Assembly: GCA_012842545.1 (NCBI GenBank)
Contig: DUSQ01000015.1
Location: forward strand, 1 to 14,849
Origin: Coprothermobacter sp.
GTDB taxonomy: Bacteria; Coprothermobacterota; Coprothermobacteria; Coprothermobacterales; Coprothermobacteraceae
Direction of reading: 5' to 3'
DNA: 14,849 nt
Shown here: piece after piece, positions 5,754 to 14,545 of the stretch
How the letters are laid out: each line of letters starts with the position of its first letter
Position numbering within the stretch: the first letter of the stretch is position 1
Translations under genes and position numbers: made by a program
Notes under the pieces: generated by a model
Told to the model about the DNA's origin: nothing
Databases searched by the model: none
Seen by the model: only the letters and a program-made list of their open reading frames with translations

Positions 5754-6626
5754 ATGATTGACTCTTTCAGAAAGTCTATTCCCCGTTTCACAGATATTGT
5801 GTTGATTGTTCTGGGGTGTCTCATAACAGCTTTTGGTTTAGTAGCATTCCTGTTTCCCCATAACTTGGCGCCTGGTGGTGTGGGAGGATTAGCTCTTACC
5901 ATAAACCACTTCCTACCTTTTCTAAGTATTGGTACGTGGATGCTCATATTGAACTTACTGCTGTTTGCTCTGGCTTTTTGGCTGCTAGGTTCTCACATTG
6001 GTACAGGAACGCTCATAGGAACATTCTTCCTAAGCTTCTTCGTGGACCTACTTAGTAAATACTACGCACAACCACTTACCAACGACCTCTTATTGAGCGT
6101 TCTTTACGGAGGAGCTTTGTCTGGTATTGGGTTGGGGCTTGTTTTCAAGGGCAGAGCGACCACTGGCGGTACTGACATAGTTGGTTTTATCATTAATAAG
6201 TACACTGGTATTTCCGTGGGGCAATCGATTTTCATCGCTGATGCCACCGTTGTAACTCTCATGGCACTGGTTTTTAGGAGTACTGACGTGGCTTTGCTGG
6301 CAATTGTTAGCATCTTTGTTGGAAGTGCCACAGTGGACATGATGCAGAAGGGATTTATCAGAGAACGGGTGTTTTTCATTGTAAGTGACAATTACGAGCA
6401 AATGCTAAAGGAAGTGGATGAGAATTTGGGCAGAGGCGCAACGCTGCTTCAAAGTTGGGGTGGCTATGCTGGAACAGAACGTAAGGCTTTGGTTGTGTGT
6501 GTTTCACAATCAGAAACCGACGAAATGGAGAGGATAATCAGACGCGTAGATCCCAAGAGTTTTTACATCGTCGTTGAAGGAGTAAGAGTAGTAGGCGAAG
6601 GTTTCAGGTCACCATCTTGGGTATAA
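5754..6626 (+). CDS. YitT-family membrane protein (DUF161/DUF2179)
   Basis: A 290-residue integral membrane protein of unknown molecular function. About five to six hydrophobic helices occupy residues 13-35, 45-78, 85-105, 115-133, 155-173 and 178-194. The family's glycine-rich motifs are present: FPHNLAPGGVGGLAL (34-48) and GLVFKGRATTGGTDIVG (128-144). A soluble C-terminal DUF2179 domain follows, from about 205 to the end, with GRGATLLQSWGGYAGTERKALV and FYIVVEGVRVVGEGF. The C-terminal domain has a ferredoxin/ACT-like size and may sense a ligand or partner, though this is inference. A weak AGGGTG lies eight bases before the ATG. In Bacillus, a family member (yvjA) also lies close to secA, prfB and ftsEX, as I recall, so the neighbourhood may be conserved. 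Confidence 0.93.
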   Translation: MIDSFRKSIPRFTDIVLIVLGCLITAFGLVAFLFPHNLAPGGVGGLALTINHFLPFLSIGTWMLILNLLLFALAFWLLGSHIGTGTLIGTFFLSFFVDLLSKYYAQPLTNDLLLSVLYGGALSGIGLGLVFKGRATTGGTDIVGFIINKYTGISVGQSIFIADATVVTLMALVFRSTDVALLAIVSIFVGSATVDMMQKGFIRERVFFIVSDNYEQMLKEVDENLGRGATLLQSWGGYAGTERKALVVCVSQSETDEMERIIRRVDPKSFYIVVEGVRVVGEGFRSPSWV

Positions 6627-6646
6627 GGATTTTAAGGAGGGGATGA

Positions 6647-7219
6647 ATGATGAAGGAAGAAAACGTGAAAATTGAGATGGTAGGAAAGAACATAGAACTG
6701 ACTCCAGCCATTAAACAGTACATTGAGGGAAAAATTGGTCGTGTTTACCGCTACTTTGACCCCATTCTTGGTGTAAAAGTAGTTGTGGAGAAAGAACGTC
6801 AGGCACGTGAGCCTGTTTTTGACGTGGAAGTTACTCTTGATGCAAATGGAAGGCTTATCCGAGCAGAAGTTGAAGACCCTGATCTTTACGCTGCTATTGA
6901 TAAAGCTGCTGATAAACTGGAGTCCAACATAAAACGCTTCAAAGAAAAACTCTTCGATTCTCGCCAAGGTGGAAAGGTGGAGAAAACAACTGCTTTAAAT
7001 ATGGGTGTTCTCCTAGGAGAAGAAAAGGTGGAGGAACCGCTCATTGAGCGACGCAAAAGGTTCGTCGTACTGCCCATGAGTGAGGAAGAAGCCATACTTC
7101 AAATGGAATCGTTGGGGCACACGTTCTTTGTGTTCATGGATCCAGACACGGGTAACCCAAAGATTGTGTACAAGAGAAAAAAACGTGGTTACGGTGTCAT
7201 AGAGGTATTGACTGAGTAA
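6647..7219 (+). CDS. hpf: Long-form ribosome hibernation promoting factor (HPF)
   Basis: Long HPF binds the decoding centre of idle 30S subunits and dimerises 70S ribosomes into 100S particles. The 190-residue protein has an S30AE domain at about 7-105 (VKIEMVGKNIELTPAIKQYIEGKI, a basic helix around KRFKEKL), a charged linker, and the C-terminal dimerisation domain at about 137-189 (KRFVVLPMSEEEAILQMESLGHTFFVFMDPDTG followed by IVYKRKKRGYGVIE). This two-domain form is the one found in most Gram-positive bacteria. AAGGAGG at 6634-6640 is six bases before the ATG at 6647 and nine before a second in-frame ATG at 6650; either could be used. No separate stress promoter was seen. The stop codon overlaps the secA start as TAATG, as in the conserved hpf-secA order. 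Confidence 0.97.
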   Translation: MMKEENVKIEMVGKNIELTPAIKQYIEGKIGRVYRYFDPILGVKVVVEKERQAREPVFDVEVTLDANGRLIRAEVEDPDLYAAIDKAADKLESNIKRFKEKLFDSRQGGKVEKTTALNMGVLLGEEKVEEPLIERRKRFVVLPMSEEEAILQMESLGHTFFVFMDPDTGNPKIVYKRKKRGYGVIEVLTE

Positions 7220-9537
7220 TGTTCAAGTGGTTCGCACGATCTTCATCGGATCGGCATTTAAAGAAGTATTTTGATTTTGCGGAGAAGGTAAATGCCTTCG
7301 AAGCCGCAATGATGGAGCTGACTGATGAGGATCTCTTTAACAAAAAAACGTATTTTCAACAGCAAATTGATCAGGGTAGGTCAGTGGATGAAATGCTACC
7401 TGAGATGTTTGCTGTAGTCCGAGAAGTAGCTAAGCGTCAACTTAACATGCGCCACTTTGATGTTCAACTCATAGGTGGCAAAGTATTGTTTGAAGGCAAA
7501 GTAGCCGAAATGAAAACGGGTGAGGGGAAAACCTTGGTTGCCACCTTACCTGTTTATGCTATGGCCGTTGCTGAGCACAAAGTGCATGTGGTTACTGTCA
7601 ATGAATACTTGGCAAAACGAGACGCCAATTGGATGAAGCCCGTCTACGAAGCACTTGGGCTAACAGTTGCCTATATCCACAGCAACCAGACTACGGAGGA
7701 GAAAAAAGCAGCTTATGCAGCTGACGTGGTTTACGGTACGAACTATGAGTTTGGATTTGATTACTTACGTGACAACATGGCGTTAAGTCTGGATGATATT
7801 GTTCAACAGGGCTTAGATTACGCGATCATAGACGAGGCAGACTCCGTGCTCATTGACGAGGCCAGAACGCCTCTCATCATTAGCGGTCCCGGTCAAGAAG
7901 ACACTCGTATCTATTACGAGCTTGCCAAATTGGCGCGTAGAATGGTTCCGGGTGTGGATTTTGACATTGAAGAAAAAGAACGGAATGTGATTTTGCATGA
8001 TTCTGGGGCGCATAAGGTAGAACGGTTCATGAAAACTGACAATCTGTATGCACCTGAAAACGCTGACCTTCTTAGAAAAGTTCTCCAAGCGTTACGTGCT
8101 GAGTACTTGTACAAGGCTGAAGTTGACTACATAGTTAAAGATGGTGAAGTGGTTATCATTGATGAGTTTACTGGACGGCTCATGTATGGGCGAAGGTACA
8201 GTGACGGGCTGCATCAAGCCATTGAAGCGAAGGAGGGCGTTGAAGTAAAAGGTGAATCGCAGGTCTTGGCATTGATCTCTTATCAGAACTTCTTTAAGTT
8301 GTATGAGAAGATTGCTGGCATGACTGGAACTGCGGCTTCAGCTGCAAATGAATTTAATGGGATTTACAACATGGATGTTGTGGTAGTTCCTACTAACAAA
8401 CCCATGATAAGAGTTGACTTGCCAGACGTAATCTACAGTAGTGAAGAAGGTAAATTTCGTGCCATCGTGGCTGACATTAAAGAGAGGCATGATAGAGGGC
8501 AACCTGTACTCATAGGTACAAGGTCGGTAGAGAAGTCTGAAAAGCTTTCACAGATGCTCAAGAAAGAAGGCATTCCACACGAGGTATTGAACGCGAAGTA
8601 CCACGAGAAGGAAGCAGAAATCATTGCAAAAGCAGGCCAGCGAGGAGCTGTCACAGTAGCCACAAACATGGCAGGAAGGGGCGTTGACATTGTTCTTGGC
8701 GATGGAGTTGCTGAGCTTGGTGGGTTGCACGTTATTGGTAGTGAACGGCACGAGGCTCGAAGAATAGATGACCAGCTCCGAGGTCGAAGCGGAAGGCAAG
8801 GAGACCCTGGAAGCTCGCAGTTTTATCTGTCCTTGGAAGACGAACTTCTGAAGCTCTATGGCGGGGATACGCTTAAAGGTATTTTTGATAAATTGCATGT
8901 GGAAGACGATGACCGCATTGAACATCCGCTTTTGACTCGAGCCATTGAAACAGCACAAAAAAGGGTTGAAAACTATCACTATGAAATAAGAAAAAGGCTT
9001 TTGGACTACGACAATGTTTTGGGACAACAAAGAGAGTACATCTACAAGGAAAGAAGACAGATATTGGAGATGGAGGATGTTACTCCTTTAGTAGAACGTT
9101 TAGCGGAACACTTTGCTGAGGATTTAGCTCATAATCCTGACAGTGCTCAGGAGCGACTCTTAGCTCTGGGCATAACCGTAGATGGTTTGGAAAATGCTAG
9201 CGAAGACGAAATCAAGGATGTTGTTTTTTCTGCGATAATGTCGAACTACCGGGCAAAGAAAAGTGAACTTGAAAGTGTAGATCCTGAGCTGGATAAAAAG
9301 GTTTTACTACGAGTCATGGACTGGAATTTTATCAATCATCTTCAAAACATGGAGTATTTGCAGCAGGGTATTGGATGGCAAGCTTTGGGACAAAAAGACC
9401 CCTTAGTTGAGTATCAGTATCAAGCTGCCATGATGTTTGCAGAGATGCTTAGCAATGTAAGGAAAGACTTCTTTACTTATTTCTTGAACATCAGAGTTGT
9501 TCAAAAAGATACCCAAAGGAAGGGACGTAGCCGTTGA
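7219..9537 (+). CDS. secA: Protein translocase ATPase SecA
   Basis: SecA drives unfolded preproteins through the SecYEG channel using ATP. The 772-residue protein is on the short side. NBD1 has EMKTGEGKTLVATLP (Walker A, about 97-111), FGFDYLRDNM (178-187) and IIDEADSVLIDEARTPLIISG (203-223). The preprotein-binding region follows, then DYIVKDGEVVIIDEFTGRLM and KIAGMTGTA. NBD2 carries ATNMAGRGVDIVLG and QLRGRSGRQGDPGSSQFYLS. The helical wing ends with QKDPLVEYQYQAAMMFAEML. The protein stops after KDFFTYFLNIRVVQ and a basic tail, so the C-terminal linker and the cysteine-rich zinc motif (CxCxSGxxxxCHG) found in many SecA proteins are absent. The start overlaps the hpf stop. The TGA stop overlaps the TTG start of prfB. 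Confidence 0.98.
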   Translation: MFKWFARSSSDRHLKKYFDFAEKVNAFEAAMMELTDEDLFNKKTYFQQQIDQGRSVDEMLPEMFAVVREVAKRQLNMRHFDVQLIGGKVLFEGKVAEMKTGEGKTLVATLPVYAMAVAEHKVHVVTVNEYLAKRDANWMKPVYEALGLTVAYIHSNQTTEEKKAAYAADVVYGTNYEFGFDYLRDNMALSLDDIVQQGLDYAIIDEADSVLIDEARTPLIISGPGQEDTRIYYELAKLARRMVPGVDFDIEEKERNVILHDSGAHKVERFMKTDNLYAPENADLLRKVLQALRAEYLYKAEVDYIVKDGEVVIIDEFTGRLMYGRRYSDGLHQAIEAKEGVEVKGESQVLALISYQNFFKLYEKIAGMTGTAASAANEFNGIYNMDVVVVPTNKPMIRVDLPDVIYSSEEGKFRAIVADIKERHDRGQPVLIGTRSVEKSEKLSQMLKKEGIPHEVLNAKYHEKEAEIIAKAGQRGAVTVATNMAGRGVDIVLGDGVAELGGLHVIGSERHEARRIDDQLRGRSGRQGDPGSSQFYLSLEDELLKLYGGDTLKGIFDKLHVEDDDRIEHPLLTRAIETAQKRVENYHYEIRKRLLDYDNVLGQQREYIYKERRQILEMEDVTPLVERLAEHFAEDLAHNPDSAQERLLALGITVDGLENASEDEIKDVVFSAIMSNYRAKKSELESVDPELDKKVLLRVMDWNFINHLQNMEYLQQGIGWQALGQKDPLVEYQYQAAMMFAEMLSNVRKDFFTYFLNIRVVQKDTQRKGRSR

Positions 9538-10646
9538 CGCTGGAGGAAATTGTACAAGAACGAGACAGCACTGCATCAGAGTTTAGGGAAATTCTTGAGA
9601 ACATAAAACTGGATGAAAAAAAGGCAGAACTTAGTGATGTACGAAAAGTTTATGAAAAGCCTGACATTTGGTCTGATCCAGATAAAGCCGTTGCAGTGGC
9701 GAGGAAGGTACAGCAGCTCGAAGAAGAAATAGAGCGCGTTGAACAGATCGAAAACCTTTTGAAAGATTTAGATGCAGCCTTGGAGCTTCTTGAAGAAGGA
9801 TATGATGAAGAGCTTTTCGAACATGCAGTTGCGACCTTAAAAGAACTTAAGGACCGTATTGAGTTTTTTAGGTTGGTGACGCTTTTTACAGAGCCCTATG
9901 ATATGAACGACGCCATACTGATGTTGCATGCTGGGGCAGGCGGTGTGGATGCCATGGATTGGACGCAAATGCTCATGCGAATGTACCTGCGCTGGGCTGA
10001 GCGCATGGGCTTTGACACAGAAATTGTAGACATGTCAAGAGGGGAAGAAGCCGGTGTAAAGTCATGCACCATATTTGTACGCGGGCCTTATGCATATGGA
10101 TACTTGCGTGCTGAAAAGGGTGTGCATCGTTTGGTTAGGCTGTCGCCCTTTGATTCGGACCACAGAAGGCATACCTCCTTTGCTTTAGTTGATGTGGTTC
10201 CAGATGTTGAAGATGTGGAAGTGGAGATAAGTCCTGATGATATTGAAGTGGAGACCTTCAGAAGCGGTGGTGCAGGAGGGCAGCATCAAAACAAGACTGA
10301 ATCCGGCGTCAGGTTAATACATAAGCCTACTGGTATTACTGTCACAGTTACCGAAGAACGTTCACAGCTTCAAAATAGGGAAAGAGCTATGCGCATATTG
10401 AGGGCACGCGTTCACCAGTACTATGAAGAAGAAAGAAAAAAGTCCTTGGAAGAAATCAGGGGAGATGTGAAATCAGCATCGTGGGGAAATCAGATTCGCT
10501 CTTACGTGTTTCATCCTTACAACATGGTTAAAGATCATCGAACTGGGTATTCCAGGGGCGACATTGATAACGTTATGGACGGCGATATAACGGATTTCAT
10601 GGTAAAGTTCTTGCAGGGCGTAAGAGTGGAGTCATCAGATGAATAA
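9534..10646 (+). CDS. prfB: Peptide chain release factor 2 (RF2)
   Basis: RF2 recognises UGA and UAA stop codons and triggers release of the finished protein. The 370-residue protein has the SPF stop-codon recognition tripeptide (204-206, in RLSPFDS) and the GGQ catalytic motif (248-250, in SGGAGGQHQNKTES; the residue after H is Q instead of the usual V). The start is TTG at 9534, eight bases after AGGGA (9521-9525), and the first in-frame ATG is far downstream. It overlaps the secA stop in TTGA. Most bacterial prfB genes carry an in-frame TGA near codon 25 with a programmed +1 shift. Here the frame runs straight through that region (REILENIKLDEKKAEL), so this autoregulatory shift is absent. 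ftsE overlaps the end by eight bases. Confidence 0.97.
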   Translation: MTLEEIVQERDSTASEFREILENIKLDEKKAELSDVRKVYEKPDIWSDPDKAVAVARKVQQLEEEIERVEQIENLLKDLDAALELLEEGYDEELFEHAVATLKELKDRIEFFRLVTLFTEPYDMNDAILMLHAGAGGVDAMDWTQMLMRMYLRWAERMGFDTEIVDMSRGEEAGVKSCTIFVRGPYAYGYLRAEKGVHRLVRLSPFDSDHRRHTSFALVDVVPDVEDVEVEISPDDIEVETFRSGGAGGQHQNKTESGVRLIHKPTGITVTVTEERSQLQNRERAMRILRARVHQYYEEERKKSLEEIRGDVKSASWGNQIRSYVFHPYNMVKDHRTGYSRGDIDNVMDGDITDFMVKFLQGVRVESSDE

Positions 10647-11355
10647 CATGAATCTGGAAGAAAAAGTAATCAGTGTGCATAGTCTGACAAAAATATATGG
10701 AAAGGGTTATGAGCCTGCCTTAAATAACGTTAGTTTTGATTTGCACCGGGGTGATTTTGTTTACCTCATTGGTCCTACTGGCGCAGGAAAAACAACGCTT
10801 CTGCATATTCTGATGGGGCTGAGAAAACCCACGTCAGGTTATGCTGAAGTACTTGGGCATCGAATTGATTCCTCTGGCAAGGAACGAGACCTGCGTGATT
10901 TGAGGCTCCGAACAGGTATCATTTTTCAAGGTTCGTATCTTCTAAATGACAGGACAGTTTATGAAAATGTCATAATGAGCTTGGAAGTTAGGGACTATCC
11001 CGTACCAGAGGTAAAGCGACGTGCAGAAGCTCTTCTTTACAAATTAGGGCTTCTTGACAAAAAGAATTTTATGCCCGAGGAACTGTCTGGGGGGCAAAAA
11101 CAATTAGTGGCATTTGCTAGAGCGATTTTGCACGAACCAGAACTGCTTATTGCTGATGAGCCCACAGCTAATTTAGATATGAATACGGCAAGAGAGCTTA
11201 TTGAGACCATACAGAATCTTACTGCAAACATGAATACTACGGTGTTATTAGCTACTCATAACGTGGAATTAGTCGCGGAAATGGGAAGTCGGGTAATAAG
11301 ATTGGAAAGGGGAAGTATTGTCTTTGATGCAAAAAAAATCAAGTCTTTGGCTTAA
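10639..11355 (+). CDS. ftsE: Cell division ATP-binding protein FtsE
   Basis: FtsE is the cytoplasmic ATPase of the FtsEX complex, which sits at the division site or lateral wall and switches on a cell-wall hydrolase outside the membrane. The 238-residue ABC protein has Walker A GPTGAGKTT (45-53), the Q loop IIFQGSYLL, the signature LSGGQKQLVAFARA (149-162), Walker B LLIADEPTANLD (169-180) and the H loop LATHN with H207. The start ATG at 10639 lies inside the end of prfB, seven bases after GTGGAG. An in-frame ATG at 10648 is an alternative. ftsX begins inside its 3' end, so the two are probably translated in a coupled way. Confidence 0.96.
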   Translation: MNNMNLEEKVISVHSLTKIYGKGYEPALNNVSFDLHRGDFVYLIGPTGAGKTTLLHILMGLRKPTSGYAEVLGHRIDSSGKERDLRDLRLRTGIIFQGSYLLNDRTVYENVIMSLEVRDYPVPEVKRRAEALLYKLGLLDKKNFMPEELSGGQKQLVAFARAILHEPELLIADEPTANLDMNTARELIETIQNLTANMNTTVLLATHNVELVAEMGSRVIRLERGSIVFDAKKIKSLA

Positions 11356-12256
11356 TCGGTTACTCCGTGAAACAGTTTGGGCATGGCGGTTAATTCGGAC
11401 CAACATTGCCCAAGGAGTGGTATTGGCTGGACTTATCATTATCGCGACATTGTTAGGTGGTTTTGCCTTTAGTACCAGCGTTTGGTTTCAAAAAATACAG
11501 AGCACTGCCCTGAGTCAGCTTCAAACTGTGGTTTTTGTTGACAAATCTCTGCCTCAGGAAGAAATACAGTCTATAAGATCTGATTTCGTCCACAGACCGG
11601 GAGTGGCCGAGGTCACCTTTGTTAGTTCGGAGCAAGCTTTAGCAGAGTTGAAGCTCTCGCTTTCTCAATACAACTGGTTGTTCGACAACATTTCCGAAAA
11701 TCCCATACCTCCATCTTTTGAAATCAGGTTTACAAGCTTGGAAAGCATGAAGCAATTCATTGATGAGATGAGAACCGCTACCTACATAACTGATTTACTT
11801 GCGCCATATGAACAGGCGCAGAGTGTCTCAACGTTCATATCTGGCATGTACAAAGCAGTATTCGCTATACTTATAGTTATGGTAGCCGTACTGGCCATAT
11901 TGGCCATGCTACTGGTGGAATCTGAGGTACTAAAACAACGTGAATCGTTGGCTCTTTATTCATTATTGGGTGCAAGCCCTCGGTTTTTGCTTATGCCTTT
12001 CTTGTTGTATATCGTGAGCTTTGCTGCCATTGGTATGATCGCTTCCGTAGTCCTAGGTATTTATGCAGCTCCCTTGGTGATTGACTTAGTGAACGTTGTG
12101 AACCGGCTACTGTTTGGGTTAACTGTACCACTATCAAGTTGGGAGCCCTATGTGGTGTTGAGCGCATTCTTGTCGCTGTTATTTGTGTTTGGGGGCACCT
12201 ATTTGGCCATACACAGGAGTATTAAGGAGGTGGCTAGTAGTGAACTGGAAATGTAA
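11318..12256 (+). CDS. ftsX: Cell division membrane protein FtsX
   Basis: FtsX is the membrane partner of FtsE and carries the ATPase signal to an extracellular peptidoglycan hydrolase. The protein of up to 312 residues has the FtsX layout: a cytoplasmic start, a first membrane helix (about 33-53), an extracellular domain with family features RPGVAEVTFVSSEQALAEL (93-111) and ENPIPPSFEIRF (127-138), and three further helices (about 179-200, 223-250 and 277-298). Start choice is uncertain: TTG at 11318 is five bases after AGGGG (11308-11312), while ATG at 11327 is 14 bases away but is the commoner codon and lies 11 bases after GGAAG. It overlaps ftsE upstream and the hydrolase gene downstream by 17 bases. 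Confidence 0.95.
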   Translation: MSLMQKKSSLWLNRLLRETVWAWRLIRTNIAQGVVLAGLIIIATLLGGFAFSTSVWFQKIQSTALSQLQTVVFVDKSLPQEEIQSIRSDFVHRPGVAEVTFVSSEQALAELKLSLSQYNWLFDNISENPIPPSFEIRFTSLESMKQFIDEMRTATYITDLLAPYEQAQSVSTFISGMYKAVFAILIVMVAVLAILAMLLVESEVLKQRESLALYSLLGASPRFLLMPFLLYIVSFAAIGMIASVVLGIYAAPLVIDLVNVVNRLLFGLTVPLSSWEPYVVLSAFLSLLFVFGGTYLAIHRSIKEVASSELEM

Positions 12257-13403
12257 GACCGTTGCCAAGTGGGTTTCCTTGGTAACTGCGGTAGTCATAA
12301 TTGCAACTTTACTTATTATGCCTTTGCCAGGTCAGGCTGCAACGTACTCGGATTTGCAGAAAAAGAACCAGGAGCTTGAGCAGCAGAAGAAAGCAACTCA
12401 GCAGCAACTCAGTGAAGTGAAAAATAAAACTCAAGATGCTTTCCAAACACTGGTACAGTTGCAAAGCCAAATAGAAAAACTGGAGCAGCAATCTTCTTCA
12501 TTAGTTCAGAGGCGGCAGCTCTTGGAGGAACAAATCGCCACACTGGATGCCCAAATAAGGGACCTGGAGAAGATAATCGAAGAAGAAAGAGCAAACTTGG
12601 AACAGACATTGGTTACCATGTATAAATGGCAAAAAGTGGCGCCTTCTGCACTGGTACTAGTGGTTACTTCCTCTGTGAATCCAGAACTAGCGACCTACGC
12701 GCTGGAAAAGGTTCTCACCAATCAAAACGCCAAGCTTGAGTCATATGAAGACAACGTTGCTAAGCTCCAGGCAAAACGAAAGGAAATAGCTGAGGCAAAG
12801 AATGAAGTAGCTCAGACTATACAATCGCTTCAAACCCAACTAGCAACCTTGCAAAGCAAATACGACGAAAGAGAAGCTCTGTATGCTCAGCTTAAAAAGG
12901 AGCAAAACAAGTACGCTTCACAACTAGCCATGATAGAGGAACAACAAAGGCAAGTGAGTGCTGAGATACAAAAGATGCTGTCAGCGACTAAACTTAGCAG
13001 TACTGCGAATTCCAGTGGTTTTATAAAGCCCATGTCAGGCATGGTGACAAGTCCTTTTGGATGGCGTATAAACCCATTAACTGGTAGAGGGAAAGATTTC
13101 CATACGGGAATCGACGTGGCGAATCAATATGGAACTCCCATTAAGGCTAGTAGGACTGGCGTAGTTATCTGGGCAGGTTGGAAGACGGGATACGGATTGT
13201 GTGTCATTATTGACCATCAAGATGGTTACGGTACTGTTTACGCCCACATGTCCCGTATAGCTGTTAAGTCGGGACAAAAGGTTTCTGCTGGTACCGTGGT
13301 GGGCTACGAGGGTTCTACTGGTTGGGCAACCGGGCCGCACTTGCATTTTGAAATAAGGATACAGGGTGAGCCAACCAATCCTGCCAAATTTGTGCAATTC
13401 TGA
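12240..13403 (+). CDS. Secreted coiled-coil M23 (LytM) peptidoglycan hydrolase, likely FtsEX effector
   Basis: The 387-residue protein has a signal peptide (basic start, hydrophobic 11-29, likely cleavage after PGQA at 33). Long coiled coils rich in Q, E, K and L follow at about 36-125 and 155-250, then a C-terminal M23 metallopeptidase domain (about 262-385). Metal ligands appear intact: H288 and D292 in DFHTGIDVA, H336 in VYAHMS, and H367 and H369 in GPHLHFE. The layout matches EnvC/PcsB-type proteins that FtsEX regulates through the coiled coil, and the gene follows ftsX directly. Escherichia coli EnvC has a degenerate LytM domain and only activates amidases, whereas this one looks able to cut peptidoglycan cross-links itself. 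The GTG start at 12240 is nine bases after AAGGAGG (12224-12230). A longer in-frame reading from the TTG at 12183 has no such site. Confidence 0.93.
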   Translation: MNWKCKTVAKWVSLVTAVVIIATLLIMPLPGQAATYSDLQKKNQELEQQKKATQQQLSEVKNKTQDAFQTLVQLQSQIEKLEQQSSSLVQRRQLLEEQIATLDAQIRDLEKIIEEERANLEQTLVTMYKWQKVAPSALVLVVTSSVNPELATYALEKVLTNQNAKLESYEDNVAKLQAKRKEIAEAKNEVAQTIQSLQTQLATLQSKYDEREALYAQLKKEQNKYASQLAMIEEQQRQVSAEIQKMLSATKLSSTANSSGFIKPMSGMVTSPFGWRINPLTGRGKDFHTGIDVANQYGTPIKASRTGVVIWAGWKTGYGLCVIIDHQDGYGTVYAHMSRIAVKSGQKVSAGTVVGYEGSTGWATGPHLHFEIRIQGEPTNPAKFVQF

Positions 13404-13411
13404 GGTGATCC

Positions 13412-14545
13412 ATGAATAAGAAAAGTATAAGCTCTGGTGTGGTTGTACTAATACTTGTGCTGGGCATTACAGCTGGTTATATTCTTGGTTTTCTTACCAG
13501 CGGTCGACCCATTGTCTTACAAGCTGGAGATTATCGTCTATTAGATGAGTTAAAAGCTGTACTTCAGGAGCGGTACTACACTGATTTGCCCTCTGATAAG
13601 GAACTTCTTTACGGCTCAGCTAAGGGGTTAACTGCAGCTTTGGGTGATCCATGGACGGAGTATTTAACGCCAGAAGAGATTTCCTTGTTGCAAAGTGACT
13701 TGGAAGGCACTTATACGGGTATTGGAGTAGTCATCAGTAAAACAGGTGACCAAATCGTCATTCAAACGGTTTTCCCCAACACTCCTGCCGCTAAGGCTGG
13801 TTTAAAAGCAGGCGACGTTATTATGGCTGTAGATGGAAAGACAGTGGAACAAGTCTCTGTGGACGTTGTTTCTTCCATGGTTAGGGGTAAGGCTGGTACC
13901 TCTGTGGTACTGGAAATTCTGCGTGATGGGCAGACACTTTCGTTTACTTTGAAGCGTGAAGAAGTCTCCATACCTGCGGTTACTGAAAGCAAGATGGTTA
14001 CTCCGACGGTGGGATACATAAGGCTCATGCAGTTCTATGACAATAGAGCCTCTTCCGAGTTTAGAAGGGCTTTGGTTCAGTTAAAAGGTGAAGGTATGAC
14101 TTCTCTGATCATTGATTTGAGGGATAATCCTGGGGGTATGCTAGAGGAAGCTCGTAAAATAGTTGGTTATTTTGCTCCTGGGCAAGTAGTAGTTTATGAA
14201 AAGGACAAGCAGGAAACAAAACCACTGAAAGCCCCAGGCGGGTCAAAGTTGTTTAGCGGTAATGTGGTTATCTGGGTGAATGGTGGTTCTGCATCGGCTT
14301 CTGAGATAGTAGCTGGTGCTCTGCGAGACCTCATTGGTGCACAGTTGTTGGGTGAAAAAACCTTTGGAAAAGGAGAAATTCAAACCATTGAACAGCTCAG
14401 TGAGGGCGCCGTGAAGGTGACAATTGCTGAGTATCTTACACCAAACAAGACGGCCCTTAATAAGGTTGGTTTAGCACCCGATGTGCAAGTTACAGCCACT
14501 GACGACGCCAAACTGTTAGAAGCAACTCTGAAAACCCTTAAGTAG
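13412..14545 (+). CDS. ctpA: Carboxyl-terminal processing protease (S41A, CtpA/CtpB type)
   Basis: S41A proteases cleave near the C-terminus of extracytoplasmic protein substrates. The 377-residue protein starts with an uncleaved-looking signal anchor (hydrophobic 9-28). A cap region follows (LLYGSAKGLTAALGDPWTEYLTPEE), then a PDZ domain at about 95-182 (GIGVVISKTGDQIVIQTVFP, AGLKAGDVIMAVDGK) and the protease core. The core carries IDLRDNPGGMLEEA (234-247), the nucleophile S295 in GGSASASEIVAGAL, and the general base K320 in GEKTFGKGEIQ, spaced 25 residues apart as in Prc. GAGGTGAT lies just before the ATG. It is eight bases after the M23 hydrolase gene; ftsEX-hydrolase-ctp is a common cluster in Firmicutes. 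Processing of the neighbouring hydrolase is possible but unproven. Confidence 0.95.
   Translation: MNKKSISSGVVVLILVLGITAGYILGFLTSGRPIVLQAGDYRLLDELKAVLQERYYTDLPSDKELLYGSAKGLTAALGDPWTEYLTPEEISLLQSDLEGTYTGIGVVISKTGDQIVIQTVFPNTPAAKAGLKAGDVIMAVDGKTVEQVSVDVVSSMVRGKAGTSVVLEILRDGQTLSFTLKREEVSIPAVTESKMVTPTVGYIRLMQFYDNRASSEFRRALVQLKGEGMTSLIIDLRDNPGGMLEEARKIVGYFAPGQVVVYEKDKQETKPLKAPGGSKLFSGNVVIWVNGGSASASEIVAGALRDLIGAQLLGEKTFGKGEIQTIEQLSEGAVKVTIAEYLTPNKTALNKVGLAPDVQVTATDDAKLLEATLKTLK

Noticed and set aside
9590..9620. Programmed +1 frameshift site in prfB
   Set aside because: The frame is open throughout; the CTT GAG AAC here resembles the position but has no in-frame TGA.
12183..12239. Longer M23 hydrolase start at TTG 12183
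   Set aside because: It lies within ftsX without a ribosome binding site and would put about 19 residues before the signal peptide; GTG at 12240 has AAGGAGG at ideal spacing.
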